From VRUE01 sp963807425 (lineage in GTDB: Bacteria; Actinomycetota; Thermoleophilia; Solirubrobacterales; 70-9): a DNA stretch of 64,000 nucleotides. The translations under genes were made by a program, and so were the position numbers. The DNA is taken from positions 186,001 through 250,000 of the forward strand of contig CAWEBZ010000014.1 in assembly GCA_963807425.1 (NCBI GenBank), given 5' to 3'. How positions within the stretch are numbered: position 1 is the first letter of the stretch; each line of letters begins with the position of its first letter. Below are positions 6,530-14,355 of the stretch, in pieces. The notes under the pieces are model-generated. The model searched no databases. It was given only the letters and a program-made list of their open reading frames with translations, and had not been told where the DNA came from.

Positions 6530-9514
6530 ATGAATCCGTTGGGAATGGCCATCTCGAGAACGCGCCCCAGCTCTGCTAGGCGCGGGATACTGGGCGGCCT
6601 CGCAACAGCGGCCTGCCTTCTGCTGGCAGCCGTAGCCGCGCCTTCCTCTGCGATCGCCTTTGGCCTCGCTTCGTGGGACGGCGACTGGGCGGTTCAGCAG
6701 AACGGAAGCGCATTCACACAGGCCGCTGGGCATCCTTACTCGGTAAGTACGACCTTCGATCTGAACACGATCACGAACGTCAACGGATTGCCAGAGTCCG
6801 ATGGACCACTTCGGCACCTAACGGCCAAGATCCCTGCCGGCTTGGTGGGAGATCCGGACGCAATGCCGACATGTAAAGGGATGTCCGAGCTCCGGCCTGC
6901 GAGTGACCCGTTTGGGACCTTTGGAAACTGTCCAGTCAACAGCATCGTCGGAACGATCAAACTACGGACGCTCTTTAGTGGAGTCTTCCCGATCGAGCCA
7001 GAGGTTCCGGTCTATAACATGGAGCCACCGCCTGGCATTCCCGCGCAGTTCGGTTTCGCGATCATCGGCTTTCCTGTTTTGCTCGATGCCTCGGTCAGGA
7101 GCGACGGCGACTATGGCGTAAACCTGACTACTCGGAACATCTCTCAGGGGTTGATCGTCAACGGCGTCACCATCACTTTCTGGGGTGTACCCGCAGATCC
7201 CAGTCATGATATTCAGCGCTGCCGGGCCTACGCTGCGGGCTATCTGGGTGGCAACCCCTTTTGCACTGGCACGCCGGGTGTGCCCGGTGGGCTCGATCCT
7301 GAAAATTTCACTGAAATCATTGTCGGTGGCCCTAGCTCCGCGGGCGTCTCGACCGTCCGTCCGCTTCTGACCAATCCAAGCGAGTGTGGCCCTGTTGGGC
7401 AGGGCAAGGAGGTCGGCTTGGACGTCTCCTCGTGGCAGCAGCCAAGCCAGAGCGACAGCGCCAGCTTCACAACTCACGTCCCCGGCGACCCTTCGCAGCC
7501 GGTCGGCAACGACGGCTGTGAGATCGTCCCGTTCACGCCTGAGATCACCGTTCAGCCCGGGACCAAGCGAGCCGACAGCCCGACGGGTCTCGAGGTCAAC
7601 CTGAAAATCCCCCAGGACGGCCTCAAGAACCCAGACGGCATCGCCCAGTCCGCTCTGAGGAAAACCGTCGTCTCCCTCCCTGAGGGAATGACTGTCAACC
7701 CCTCTTACGCTGACGGCGTCGACGTCTGCACGCCACAGCAGATCGGAATGATCTCGGTCGACCCGCCCCGTTTCGACAAAGAACCGGCGAGCTGCTCGGA
7801 CGCATCGAAAATCGGCGACGTCAGGATTGTTACCCCGCTGCTCGACACCCCGGTGGAGGGGGGCCTCTTCGCAGCGCAGTCAAACGACGACGAAAAGGTG
7901 GGCCACGAGAACCCCTTCGACTCCCTCGTCCCCCTCTACATCGTCGCCGAGGGCAGAGGAGTGCGGGTCAAGCTCGCGGGAGACGTCGCCCTTGACGAGA
8001 GGACCGGGCAGATCGTCACCACCTTCGACAATGCACCCCAAATCCCGTTCTCGACCTTCAGCTTGAGCTTCAAGGGCGGCCCCAGGGCGCCGCTGGTGAA
8101 CCCCTCGAGCTGTGGTACCTACACCTCGACGGCGCAGTTCAGCCCCTGGTCGCGGCCCGACCAACCGGTCACAGACTCAGACCCCTTCACGATCACCTCC
8201 GGCCCAGGCGGCGGCCCCTGCGTCAACGCGCCAGGCAACCGCCCCTTCAACCCCGTCCTGCGAGCGGGAACGCTGAACCCCTCCGCCGGCTCCTTCAGCC
8301 CCTTCGTCTTGCGCATGAGCCGCAACGACGGCGAACAGGAGGTCACCTCCTTCGAGTCGTCGCTCCCCGCAGGCCTGGTCGCCAGCCTCGCCGGCACGAG
8401 CAAGTGCCCAGATGCAGCCATAGCCCTGGCAGCGACCAAGACCGGCAAGGCCGAGAAGGCATCTCCCTCCTGTCCTGCCTCGAGCAGGATCGGCACCGCC
8501 CTCTCGGGCACCGGATCGGGCCAGATCCTCACCTACGTCCCGGGAACGGTCTACCTGGCCGGCCCCTACAACGGAGCTCCATTGTCGGTGGCGACGATCG
8601 TCCCCGCCGCGGTAGGCCCCTTCGACGTCGGCACGATCGTCGTCAGAGCGGCCCTGCGCATAGACCCCGAAACCGCCAAGGTCTCCGTCGACCCCGTCCC
8701 GATCCCCTACATCCGCAGCGGCATCGCCCTGCACGTCAGAGACATCAGGGTGATCCTCGACAAACCGAACTTCACCCTCAACCCGACCAGCTGCGATCCG
8801 AAGGCGGTCACGGCAAGGATGCTCGGCACCGGGGCGGACTTCGCCAACCCAGCCGATGACGTCGCGGCCGATCTCTCAGAGCGCTTCCAGGTAGCCAACT
8901 GCGCCGCCCTGCCCTTCAAACCCAAGCTCTCCTTCAACCTCAAGGGCGGAACCAAGCGAGGCCAGTTCCCCGCCTTCCAGGCAACGCTCCTGGCAAGGCC
9001 AGGAGACGCCAACCTGGCAAAGACCACCGTCGTCCTGCCTCGCTCGGAGTTCATCGAACAGGGCCACATCAGAACCGTCTGCACCAGGCCCCAGTTCAAG
9101 GCCCAGCAATGCCCAGCCGGATCGATCTACGGCTACGCGAAAGCGATAACCCCGCTCTTCGATACCCCGGTCGAAGGACCGGTCTACCTCAGAGCAAACG
9201 GAGGAGAAAGAGTCCTCCCCGACCTCGTCGTCTCTCTGAAGAACGGAGAGATCGAGGTAGCCCTGGCCGGCTTCATCGACTCGGTCAAAGGAAGAGTCCG
9301 CAATGCCTTCAACGTGATCCCAGACGCCCCCGTCACCAAGTTCACCCTGAACATGCTCGGCGGCAAGAAGGGCCTCCTGGTCAACCACCTCGACCTCTGT
9401 GAGGTCACCTCCCGAGCCGACGTGAAGATGGTCGGGCAGAACGGCAAGGTCGTGCAGAGCCGGCCGAAGATGGGGACTTCGTGTAAGGGCAAAGGTCGCA
9501 GGGGCACGAAATAG
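6530..9514 (+). CDS. Large secreted repeat-module protein (intact paralogue)
   Basis: 994 residues. The ATG at 6530 is preferred because AAGGAG and AAGAGG precede it; a start at 6509, overlapping the upstream stop, is the alternative. The signal peptide is GILGGLATAACLLLAAVAAP followed by SSAIA. The body is built of related ~150-250-residue modules, each with a LPAGL or IPAGLVGDP phrase, a paired Cys segment (CPASSRIGTA, CPVNSIVGTI), a VYLAGP or VYNMEP strand, and a VRDIRVILD...NPTSC segment. The end is GTSCKGKGRRGTK. I recognise the type as frequent in Thermoleophilia genomes but know no function; an adhesin or surface-layer-associated role is a guess. The part before about base 7490 has visibly more relaxed codon use than the part after it. 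Partial and broken copies lie upstream at 1-749 and 2389-3258. Confidence 0.85.
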   Translation: MNPLGMAISRTRPSSARRGILGGLATAACLLLAAVAAPSSAIAFGLASWDGDWAVQQNGSAFTQAAGHPYSVSTTFDLNTITNVNGLPESDGPLRHLTAKIPAGLVGDPDAMPTCKGMSELRPASDPFGTFGNCPVNSIVGTIKLRTLFSGVFPIEPEVPVYNMEPPPGIPAQFGFAIIGFPVLLDASVRSDGDYGVNLTTRNISQGLIVNGVTITFWGVPADPSHDIQRCRAYAAGYLGGNPFCTGTPGVPGGLDPENFTEIIVGGPSSAGVSTVRPLLTNPSECGPVGQGKEVGLDVSSWQQPSQSDSASFTTHVPGDPSQPVGNDGCEIVPFTPEITVQPGTKRADSPTGLEVNLKIPQDGLKNPDGIAQSALRKTVVSLPEGMTVNPSYADGVDVCTPQQIGMISVDPPRFDKEPASCSDASKIGDVRIVTPLLDTPVEGGLFAAQSNDDEKVGHENPFDSLVPLYIVAEGRGVRVKLAGDVALDERTGQIVTTFDNAPQIPFSTFSLSFKGGPRAPLVNPSSCGTYTSTAQFSPWSRPDQPVTDSDPFTITSGPGGGPCVNAPGNRPFNPVLRAGTLNPSAGSFSPFVLRMSRNDGEQEVTSFESSLPAGLVASLAGTSKCPDAAIALAATKTGKAEKASPSCPASSRIGTALSGTGSGQILTYVPGTVYLAGPYNGAPLSVATIVPAAVGPFDVGTIVVRAALRIDPETAKVSVDPVPIPYIRSGIALHVRDIRVILDKPNFTLNPTSCDPKAVTARMLGTGADFANPADDVAADLSERFQVANCAALPFKPKLSFNLKGGTKRGQFPAFQATLLARPGDANLAKTTVVLPRSEFIEQGHIRTVCTRPQFKAQQCPAGSIYGYAKAITPLFDTPVEGPVYLRANGGERVLPDLVVSLKNGEIEVALAGFIDSVKGRVRNAFNVIPDAPVTKFTLNMLGGKKGLLVNHLDLCEVTSRADVKMVGQNGKVVQSRPKMGTSCKGKGRRGTK

Positions 9515-9539
9515 ACATCACTGATACCACGTGCGTATC

Positions 9540-9568
9540 TTGACAAACGCGAACTGACGTGTTTGTAT
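9540..9568 (+). promoter_or_regulatory. Sigma-70-like promoter with operator-like repeat (copy 3)
   Basis: TTGACA (9540-9545), a 17-bp spacer, then TTGTAT (9563-9568). AAACGC-N8-GTGTTT (9545-9564) is the copy-1 inverted repeat with one mismatch. The 5' flank CCACGTGCGTATC matches copy 2. It drives the TetR pair at 9602 and 10323, which suggests that these regulators and the secreted-protein genes answer to the same repressor. Confidence 0.6.
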
Positions 9569-9601
9569 TTGGCTCTGTCCCTCGTTGAGAACGGAGCTGG
9601 T

Positions 9602-10339
9602 ATGCGCGAGAACAGGAGTGCCGAGGTGGCCGCCGAGGAGATCGGGCTGCCGACTCGCCAGCCTCGTGCCTCGCGCCGGCGGCCGGACGTGCCGCCGCCG
9701 AAGGTCGAGCGCATCCGGCCTCGCTCGGGGCTAAGCCGGGCCGAGGTGATCGCCAACCAGCGCAGTCGCATCTTCGACGGCCTCGCCGCCGCTCTCGCCT
9801 ATCACGGCTACGAGGACACCAAGATCACCGACATCGTCGAATTCGCAGGGGTCTCCCGGGCCACCTTCTACGAGCACTTTCAAGGCAAGGAGCCCTGCTT
9901 CACGGCTGCCTATGACGATGGAGTTGAGCGGCTCGTCGCGGTCGTCGAGGCGGCTGTCGAGGGCGAGCGTGGATGGCCCGAGCGCCTCTCGGCTGGGCTG
10001 CGGGCGGGCCTCGAGTTCCTCGCCGCGAGCCCGCCGCTGGCCCACCTGCTCCTGGTCGAGTCGCTGGCTGCCGCGCGTCCGATCAGGTTCGAGCACGAGC
10101 GCACGCTCGTCGACCTCGCGGAAGCCTTGCGTCCGCCGCCGGCCGAGCTGGGGGATGGGGTGGCCATCTCCGAGGAGACCGCGCGGTTGCTTGCCGGCGG
10201 CCTCACCTCTCACCTCTCCGGCCTGGCCCTCGCCGGCGAAGCCGAGCACCTTCCCGAGTCGCACGATCTCCTCCTGCAGTACCTGCTCGCTCCGTCGCTT
10301 CCGATCGCCTCGCGCTCTGCCGATGAGCGCCGAGCCTGA
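9602..10339 (+). CDS. TetR family transcriptional regulator, first of an overlapping pair
   Basis: 245 residues. The ATG at 9602 follows ACGGAG and lies downstream of the promoter; an earlier in-frame TTG sits inside the -10 box and is excluded. The basic leader (RQPRASRRRPDVPPPKVER) precedes a TetR HTH at about residues 50-95 (HGYEDTKITDIVEFAGVSRA, TFYEHFQGKEPCF) and a helical ligand domain. It overlaps the next TetR gene by 17 bp, so the pair is probably translated together. The arrangement is the split counterpart of the fused double regulator at 664-2043. Confidence 0.9.
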   Translation: MRENRSAEVAAEEIGLPTRQPRASRRRPDVPPPKVERIRPRSGLSRAEVIANQRSRIFDGLAAALAYHGYEDTKITDIVEFAGVSRATFYEHFQGKEPCFTAAYDDGVERLVAVVEAAVEGERGWPERLSAGLRAGLEFLAASPPLAHLLLVESLAAARPIRFEHERTLVDLAEALRPPPAELGDGVAISEETARLLAGGLTSHLSGLALAGEAEHLPESHDLLLQYLLAPSLPIASRSADERRA

Positions 10340-11018
10340 GCGCTTCGAGCCTGACGCTCTCGCCGGTCTTCCCGAAGAGCTGGCCCTCGCACGGCTGCCG
10401 GTCGGCCGCCATGGGCTGCCCCGCTCCTTCGTCGTTCGCAACCAGCGCCTGCGCTTGATTGCAGCGATGCTGCGGGTGCTGCCGGAGCACGGTTATCCCG
10501 CGACTACGATCGCTCACCTGACCGGAGAGGCCGGCGTCTCCCGCGCCGCTTTCTACGCCCAGTTCTCGAGCAAGGAGGAGTGTTTTCTCGCCACCTATGA
10601 CCTTGCGAGCCAATGGCTCTGCGAACATGTCGAGCGAGCGGTCGCCCCGAGTGAGGAGTGGCCCGCTCGAGTCCGCGTGGGCGTCTCCGAGATCCTCAGC
10701 CTGCTTGCCGCAAACCCCGCGGTCGGGCACCTGATCGCCGTCGAGGCTTTGCAGGCCGGCACTGCCGCGCGCAAGCGCCAACAGGCTTTTCTAGCTCGCT
10801 TCGCGGCAGTCTTGCGCTCCGGTCGCCCGGGCCGCCCAGAGCTTCCGGCGGAGCTGGAGGGGCTGCTGCTCGGTGGCGCTGTCTCCCTGATCGCACGCTA
10901 CATCGACACAGGGCGCGCCGAGCAGCTCCCCAGTGCCACCACCGAACTGGTCGAGTGCCTGCTGATTCCCTATCTGGGAGCGGGAGAGACCAAGCGGATC
11001 ACCGCTCGGGCCGCCTGA
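10323..11018 (+). CDS. TetR family transcriptional regulator, second of an overlapping pair
   Basis: 231 residues from the ATG that overlaps the end of the 9602 gene. The HTH lies at about residues 45-85 (HGYPATTIAHLTGEAGVSRA, AFYAQFSSKEECF), followed by the usual helical ligand region (VGHLIAVEALQAGTAARKR). Co-transcription with the preceding TetR and the similar size of both halves suggest that the two proteins could form a heterodimer, as the fused protein at 664-2043 would do within one chain. That is inference. Ligand and target are not visible. Confidence 0.88.
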   Translation: MSAEPERFEPDALAGLPEELALARLPVGRHGLPRSFVVRNQRLRLIAAMLRVLPEHGYPATTIAHLTGEAGVSRAAFYAQFSSKEECFLATYDLASQWLCEHVERAVAPSEEWPARVRVGVSEILSLLAANPAVGHLIAVEALQAGTAARKRQQAFLARFAAVLRSGRPGRPELPAELEGLLLGGAVSLIARYIDTGRAEQLPSATTELVECLLIPYLGAGETKRITARAA

Positions 11019-11112
11019 CTATGCCTGAGCCGCTGCGATTGCTGCCGGGTGTAGCGGGGCCGGGACGGGGTAGCGTCCCAGTCGACCGCAAACCGCGAGC
11101 ACGGAGGCTCAG

Positions 11113-11502
11113 ATGGCCAGCCCTTTCACGCATACGAAGCTTCTCGACGTCAAGGACTCGGCAGCTGAGTTCGGGTACAGCGAGGCGCAGGAAGCGCGCT
11201 TCGCGCAGGAGGATCTCGATGCAGAGGAGACCGGAGTAAGCCATCTGCGGCTAAAGCCCGACCAGCGCTCCCCCTTCGGGCACAAGCACGAGAACGCCGA
11301 GGAGGTCTACGTCGTCCTGAGCGGCTCGGGCCGGATGAAGCTCGATGACGAGATCATCGAGGTCGAGGCACTCGACGCGATTCGCGTCTCTCCCGAGGTG
11401 ACGCGTGCCTTCGAGGCGAGCTCCGACGGCCTCGAGGTACTCGCGGTAGGAGCCAGCCACGACGGCGACGGCGAGGTCTTCCCCGGCTGGTGGTCGGACT
11501 GA
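11113..11502 (+). CDS. Cupin-domain protein
   Basis: 129 residues, a small single-domain cupin. The first cupin motif is visible as FGHKHENAEEVYVVLSGSGR (H, H and E ligand positions, then the G-x-G turn) at about residues 56-75. The second is shortened around DAIRVSPEVTRAFEA. Such proteins bind a metal and act as small isomerases, oxygenases or sensor domains; nothing here fixes the substrate. GGAGG lies just upstream of the ATG. It stands alone between the TetR pair and a tRNA. Confidence 0.8.
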   Translation: MASPFTHTKLLDVKDSAAEFGYSEAQEARFAQEDLDAEETGVSHLRLKPDQRSPFGHKHENAEEVYVVLSGSGRMKLDDEIIEVEALDAIRVSPEVTRAFEASSDGLEVLAVGASHDGDGEVFPGWWSD

Positions 11503-11561
11503 CCCGTCTTACGACCAAGTCGACGACACCTTAGGCGTCTCGGCGCTCTGGCCTCCAGAAG

Positions 11562-11635
<74 letters not shown>

Positions 11636-11714
11636 TCAACCTCAAATCGTAGGCGTTCCGAGGCGGTTTTCGTCCATTCATGCCCCGATCCGAGCCGGCG
11701 CTTACCATGAACGC

Positions 11715-11930
11715 ATGGCAGCTCACAGAAAGCCGCTACTTGCTCCTGGCAATGAGGCCGAGTGGGCGAGGATCAATCGTGAGGAGACGGAGCAGCTACG
11801 TGCTTCGAACTTGGCTTTGACGCCGGCTCAACGGCTGGAGCTAGGCCAAAAGCTCTCGCAGCAAGCTGTCTCGCTGCTCGCTGCTTCCGTGAAGGCTGGC
11901 AATGTCCCAAGACGAGCCCTCTGGTCCTGA
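11715..11930 (+). CDS. Small helical partner of the nucleotidyltransferase-like protein (module 1)
   Basis: 71 residues, hydrophilic and predicted helical (INREETEQLRASNLALTPAQ, RLELGQKLSQQAVSLLAAS). It overlaps the next gene by 29 bp in another frame, so the two are translationally linked. A similarly sized helical protein occupies the same position in the opposing module at 12899-13075. I do not recognise the family. A small protein ahead of an NTase-fold protein is a layout seen in toxin-antitoxin loci, but no toxin or antitoxin function can be read from the sequence. Confidence 0.6.
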   Translation: MAAHRKPLLAPGNEAEWARINREETEQLRASNLALTPAQRLELGQKLSQQAVSLLAASVKAGNVPRRALWS

Positions 11931-12414
11931 CCTTGCTGGCGTCATAGCCGACGCCAACTCGGCAGGCTTGGAGCATGTTGTTATTGGCGGATTCAGCGTG
12001 ATTTTCCATGGTTATGTACGGGCTACGAGGGACTCGGACCTACTCGTCCCCGATGGCGAGAACGCTGACGAGACGATCCTGCGCTTCCTCGAATTGGCGG
12101 ATGGCCGGCGATTGTCCGATGGCAAGAAGCTCACGATTGACGACATCTCCAGCGCCGAGCACCTGCGGGTAAACAGTCGCCGCGGCATCATCGACATCAT
12201 TCGCGGCGGTTCTCCTCCCCTTGACTTCGACACGGTTTCCGATCGGGCAGACACGACGGAGTGGGAGGGCCAGATGGTCCGGGTCGCTGCGCTGCCGAGC
12301 GTTGTTGGCTTCAAGCGCCTTGCCAGACGACCGCAGGATCGAGTCGATCTCGAAGAGCTGGAGGCGATCCATGGCGACTTGCCCGTGGAACCGATTCCCG
12401 GCCTCGATTCATAG
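11902..12414 (+). CDS. Nucleotidyltransferase-fold protein (module 1)
   Basis: 170 residues. The N-terminal half has the NTase signature: VVIGGFSVIFHGYVRATRDS followed by DLLV, that is a Gly-Gly turn, about 13 residues, then an Asp-x-Asp metal-binding pair. Later VAALPSVVGFKRLARRPQDR and a DLEELEAI end match the helix-rich tail of MNT/AbiEii-type or DUF6036-like proteins. These families occur as antitoxins or toxins that modify RNA or proteins with nucleotides, and also as uncharacterised orphans. It is coupled to the small upstream gene and converges with a second gene of the same fold 12 bp away. Confidence 0.75.
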   Translation: MSQDEPSGPDLAGVIADANSAGLEHVVIGGFSVIFHGYVRATRDSDLLVPDGENADETILRFLELADGRRLSDGKKLTIDDISSAEHLRVNSRRGIIDIIRGGSPPLDFDTVSDRADTTEWEGQMVRVAALPSVVGFKRLARRPQDRVDLEELEAIHGDLPVEPIPGLDS

Positions 12415-12425
12415 CCGGGGTTCAG

Positions 12426-12902
12426 CTATTGCCCGGTTGCATCGAGGTCCTCTAGATCCGCGAGATCGCGGGTTCTGCCAGCGGCTCGCTTCATCGCCTT
12501 GAGGTCCTCAATTGAGCAGACGGCGACCTCGATTCCGAGGATCTCTGCCTTTGTAGAGCGTGCGTGCAACTCGTTGTAGGGGGGAATCCCATCGAGTCCC
12601 TGAACGATGTCCAGGCGACCGAGATCGGTCTCGATGGCAACTTGCTCGCCACCCGCGAGCTGCTCCGCAATCGACAGCTGGCTGCTGAGGAAAGCTTCGC
12701 CTGCATGCACGTGTCCGTGGATTGCCTCGGCAACCGCCGCAAGGTGTTTGAAGTTCTCGGCATCCGGGGCGACAACTATGTCTACGTCCTTCGTCCCGCG
12801 AACCACCCCCCACGCTCCCAGCGCAAGTCCGCCGACCACGACGAACCTCACTTCCGCCTCCGTCAAGCGGCGGAGGATCTGATCGAAAGCGGGAGCGTTC
12901 AC
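12426..12902 (-). CDS. Nucleotidyltransferase-fold protein (module 2)
   Basis: 158 residues with the same fold as 11902-12414 on the opposite strand. The segment RFVVVGGLALGAWGVVRGTK followed by DVDIVV gives Gly-Gly and the Asp-Val-Asp pair. The C-terminal SIEDLKAMKRAAGRTRDLAD and LEDLDATGQ parallels module 1. It overlaps the small gene upstream of it by 4 bp. Sequence outside the core differs from module 1, so this is a divergent paralogue and not a fresh duplication. Confidence 0.78.
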   Translation of the reverse strand: MNAPAFDQILRRLTEAEVRFVVVGGLALGAWGVVRGTKDVDIVVAPDAENFKHLAAVAEAIHGHVHAGEAFLSSQLSIAEQLAGGEQVAIETDLGRLDIVQGLDGIPPYNELHARSTKAEILGIEVAVCSIEDLKAMKRAAGRTRDLADLEDLDATGQ

Positions 12903-13075
12903 CCTCGGCGGGCGACGCCAGCAAATTGGAGCAGTTGGTGGCTCAGGGCGATGGTCTCTGCCAGGTTCACAGACATTGAACGCTGAGCATCCGCCCGAAG
13001 TCGCTGTATTCGGACTTCTTCAGCAGCGGCAACGGTGTCCTTGGGAGCCCTTCCGGTCCGATCGAGATTTGCCAT
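12899..13075 (-). CDS. Small helical partner of the nucleotidyltransferase-like protein (module 2)
   Basis: 58 residues from the ATG at 13075; an upstream start would add 15 residues. It is predicted helical (AAEEVRIQRLRADAQRSMSV, NLAETIALSHQLLQFAG) and mirrors the layout of the module 1 partner, with a charged helix followed by a hydrophobic helix. The 4-bp overlap with the following NTase-fold gene implies coupling. No family recognised. Confidence 0.6.
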   Translation of the reverse strand: MANLDRTGRAPKDTVAAAEEVRIQRLRADAQRSMSVNLAETIALSHQLLQFAGVARRG

Positions 13076-13208
13076 TCGGACACCGTAGCGGAGCGGCGGA
13101 CGACCACAACCGTTGGGCAACGCTGCCCAAAATCAACCAAAATCGCGGGATAATCCAAGCGGATCCACGATCTCGCACCATCGTTCGCGCTGGGTATGGT
13201 CGGCCTGC

Positions 13209-13571
13209 GTGGGGTTGATCACTGGACGGTTGCGGAGGCGGGCGGAAGGTCATTTCGCGGGGCTGACGCTGCTGCGTAAAGACGAGGCCAACAGCTTCGG
13301 GATCGAATCGGGTGGGGTGTGGCAGGTGCGTGGCAACGGCAACCTCGCGCTGACCAAGCACGAGCTGCTCTTCGCTCAGTGGGTGCCGAACCGGCTGCTG
13401 CGGATCCGGCTCGACTCGATCGTCGACGTTACGACGGTGAGGTCCCATCTCGGCAAGACGATCCGAAAGGACCTGCTGAAGGTCGTCTGGTCGACCGACC
13501 TCGGTACGAAGGACTCGATCGCGCTTTGGGTCGCGGACCTCGACGGTTGGCTCGAGGCCCTTCGACCCTGA
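13209..13571 (+). CDS. Hypothetical protein, PH/GRAM-like beta domain
   Basis: 120 residues from a GTG at 13209; a longer frame opens at 13113 but its first ~30 residues look non-coding. The run of short strands (GIESGGVWQVRGNGNLALTK, HELLFAQWVPNRLLRIRLDS, IVDVTTVRSH, LLKVVWSTD) and a final helix (DLDGWLEALRP) resemble bacterial PH/GRAM-type domains. No function can be assigned. It converges on the 13573-14211 gene. Confidence 0.55.
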   Translation: MGLITGRLRRRAEGHFAGLTLLRKDEANSFGIESGGVWQVRGNGNLALTKHELLFAQWVPNRLLRIRLDSIVDVTTVRSHLGKTIRKDLLKVVWSTDLGTKDSIALWVADLDGWLEALRP

Positions 13572-13572
13572 C

Positions 13573-14211
13573 CTAGCCGGACTCCTCGTCGTAGAGGCTC
13601 TCCGAGGCCAGCTCCTGAGCGCGGCGGCTCCATAGCTTCACCTGCATGAAGACGTCGTCGCCGTAGCCCTCGAGGGCATCGAGGGCGATCAGGGTGAAGC
13701 GCTGGTTGGAGACGACCTCCTGGTCGACGGTCTCAAGCTCCAGCTCGGCGCTGGCGGCGACAGCGCCTTGGACGAGGGGCCGACCCCAGACCAGGGTGAC
13801 GTCGCCGGCGCGGCCGTTCTCGCCCCGCCAGCGCCCGATCACCTCGTCGTTGAGGTCGATCTTCCAGTCGGGGTTGTCCTCGGCGAGGACGTCGGTGAAA
13901 TCGGCCTTGGCTTTGAAGTCGCCGGGCTCGCCGTCCTCGGGCTGTGTGTAAGAGACGTGACCAAACAGCTCCAGGGTGCCTTCGGGACCGTCGGTCCGCG
14001 CCGTGCAGGGAACCCAGGTCCGGCCACCCCAGGCGCGCTCGGGAAACCAGTCGAGGGTCTCCGGCGCCTCGACGCCGGACGGCAGGTCCCCGACACCGCG
14101 ACATGCCTCCCGAAACGACTCCGCCAGACGTTCCGCGAAACGCCCGTGCGGGATCCCCTCCTGGGTGCTGTCGGCGATGAAGCGCGGGATCGGGCGGGGG
14201 TTGGGCGGCAT
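13573..14211 (-). CDS. Hypothetical soluble protein
   Basis: 212 residues, acidic, no signal peptide or membrane segment. Phrases such as ETLDWFPERAWGGRTWVPCT, GTLELFGHVSYTQ and GRWRGENGRAGDVTLVWGRP suggest a beta-rich fold. I do not recognise a family. The ATG is followed by MPPNPRPIPRFIADST. Only 1 bp separates its stop from the convergent gene. Confidence 0.6.
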   Translation of the reverse strand: MPPNPRPIPRFIADSTQEGIPHGRFAERLAESFREACRGVGDLPSGVEAPETLDWFPERAWGGRTWVPCTARTDGPEGTLELFGHVSYTQPEDGEPGDFKAKADFTDVLAEDNPDWKIDLNDEVIGRWRGENGRAGDVTLVWGRPLVQGAVAASAELELETVDQEVVSNQRFTLIALDALEGYGDDVFMQVKLWSRRAQELASESLYDEESG

Positions 14212-14355
14212 CGGGCCTTGAGCCTATCTCGGCCCCTGTTAACACTTGGCCAACTGGCAAATCTGAGCAAATTTCCGTTGCTATGGTCGCCATACACGTG
14301 CTGGTTCGTAGAACAGCAGTGTGCGAAAAGGGAGACATAGGCAAGGGAGATCTTG

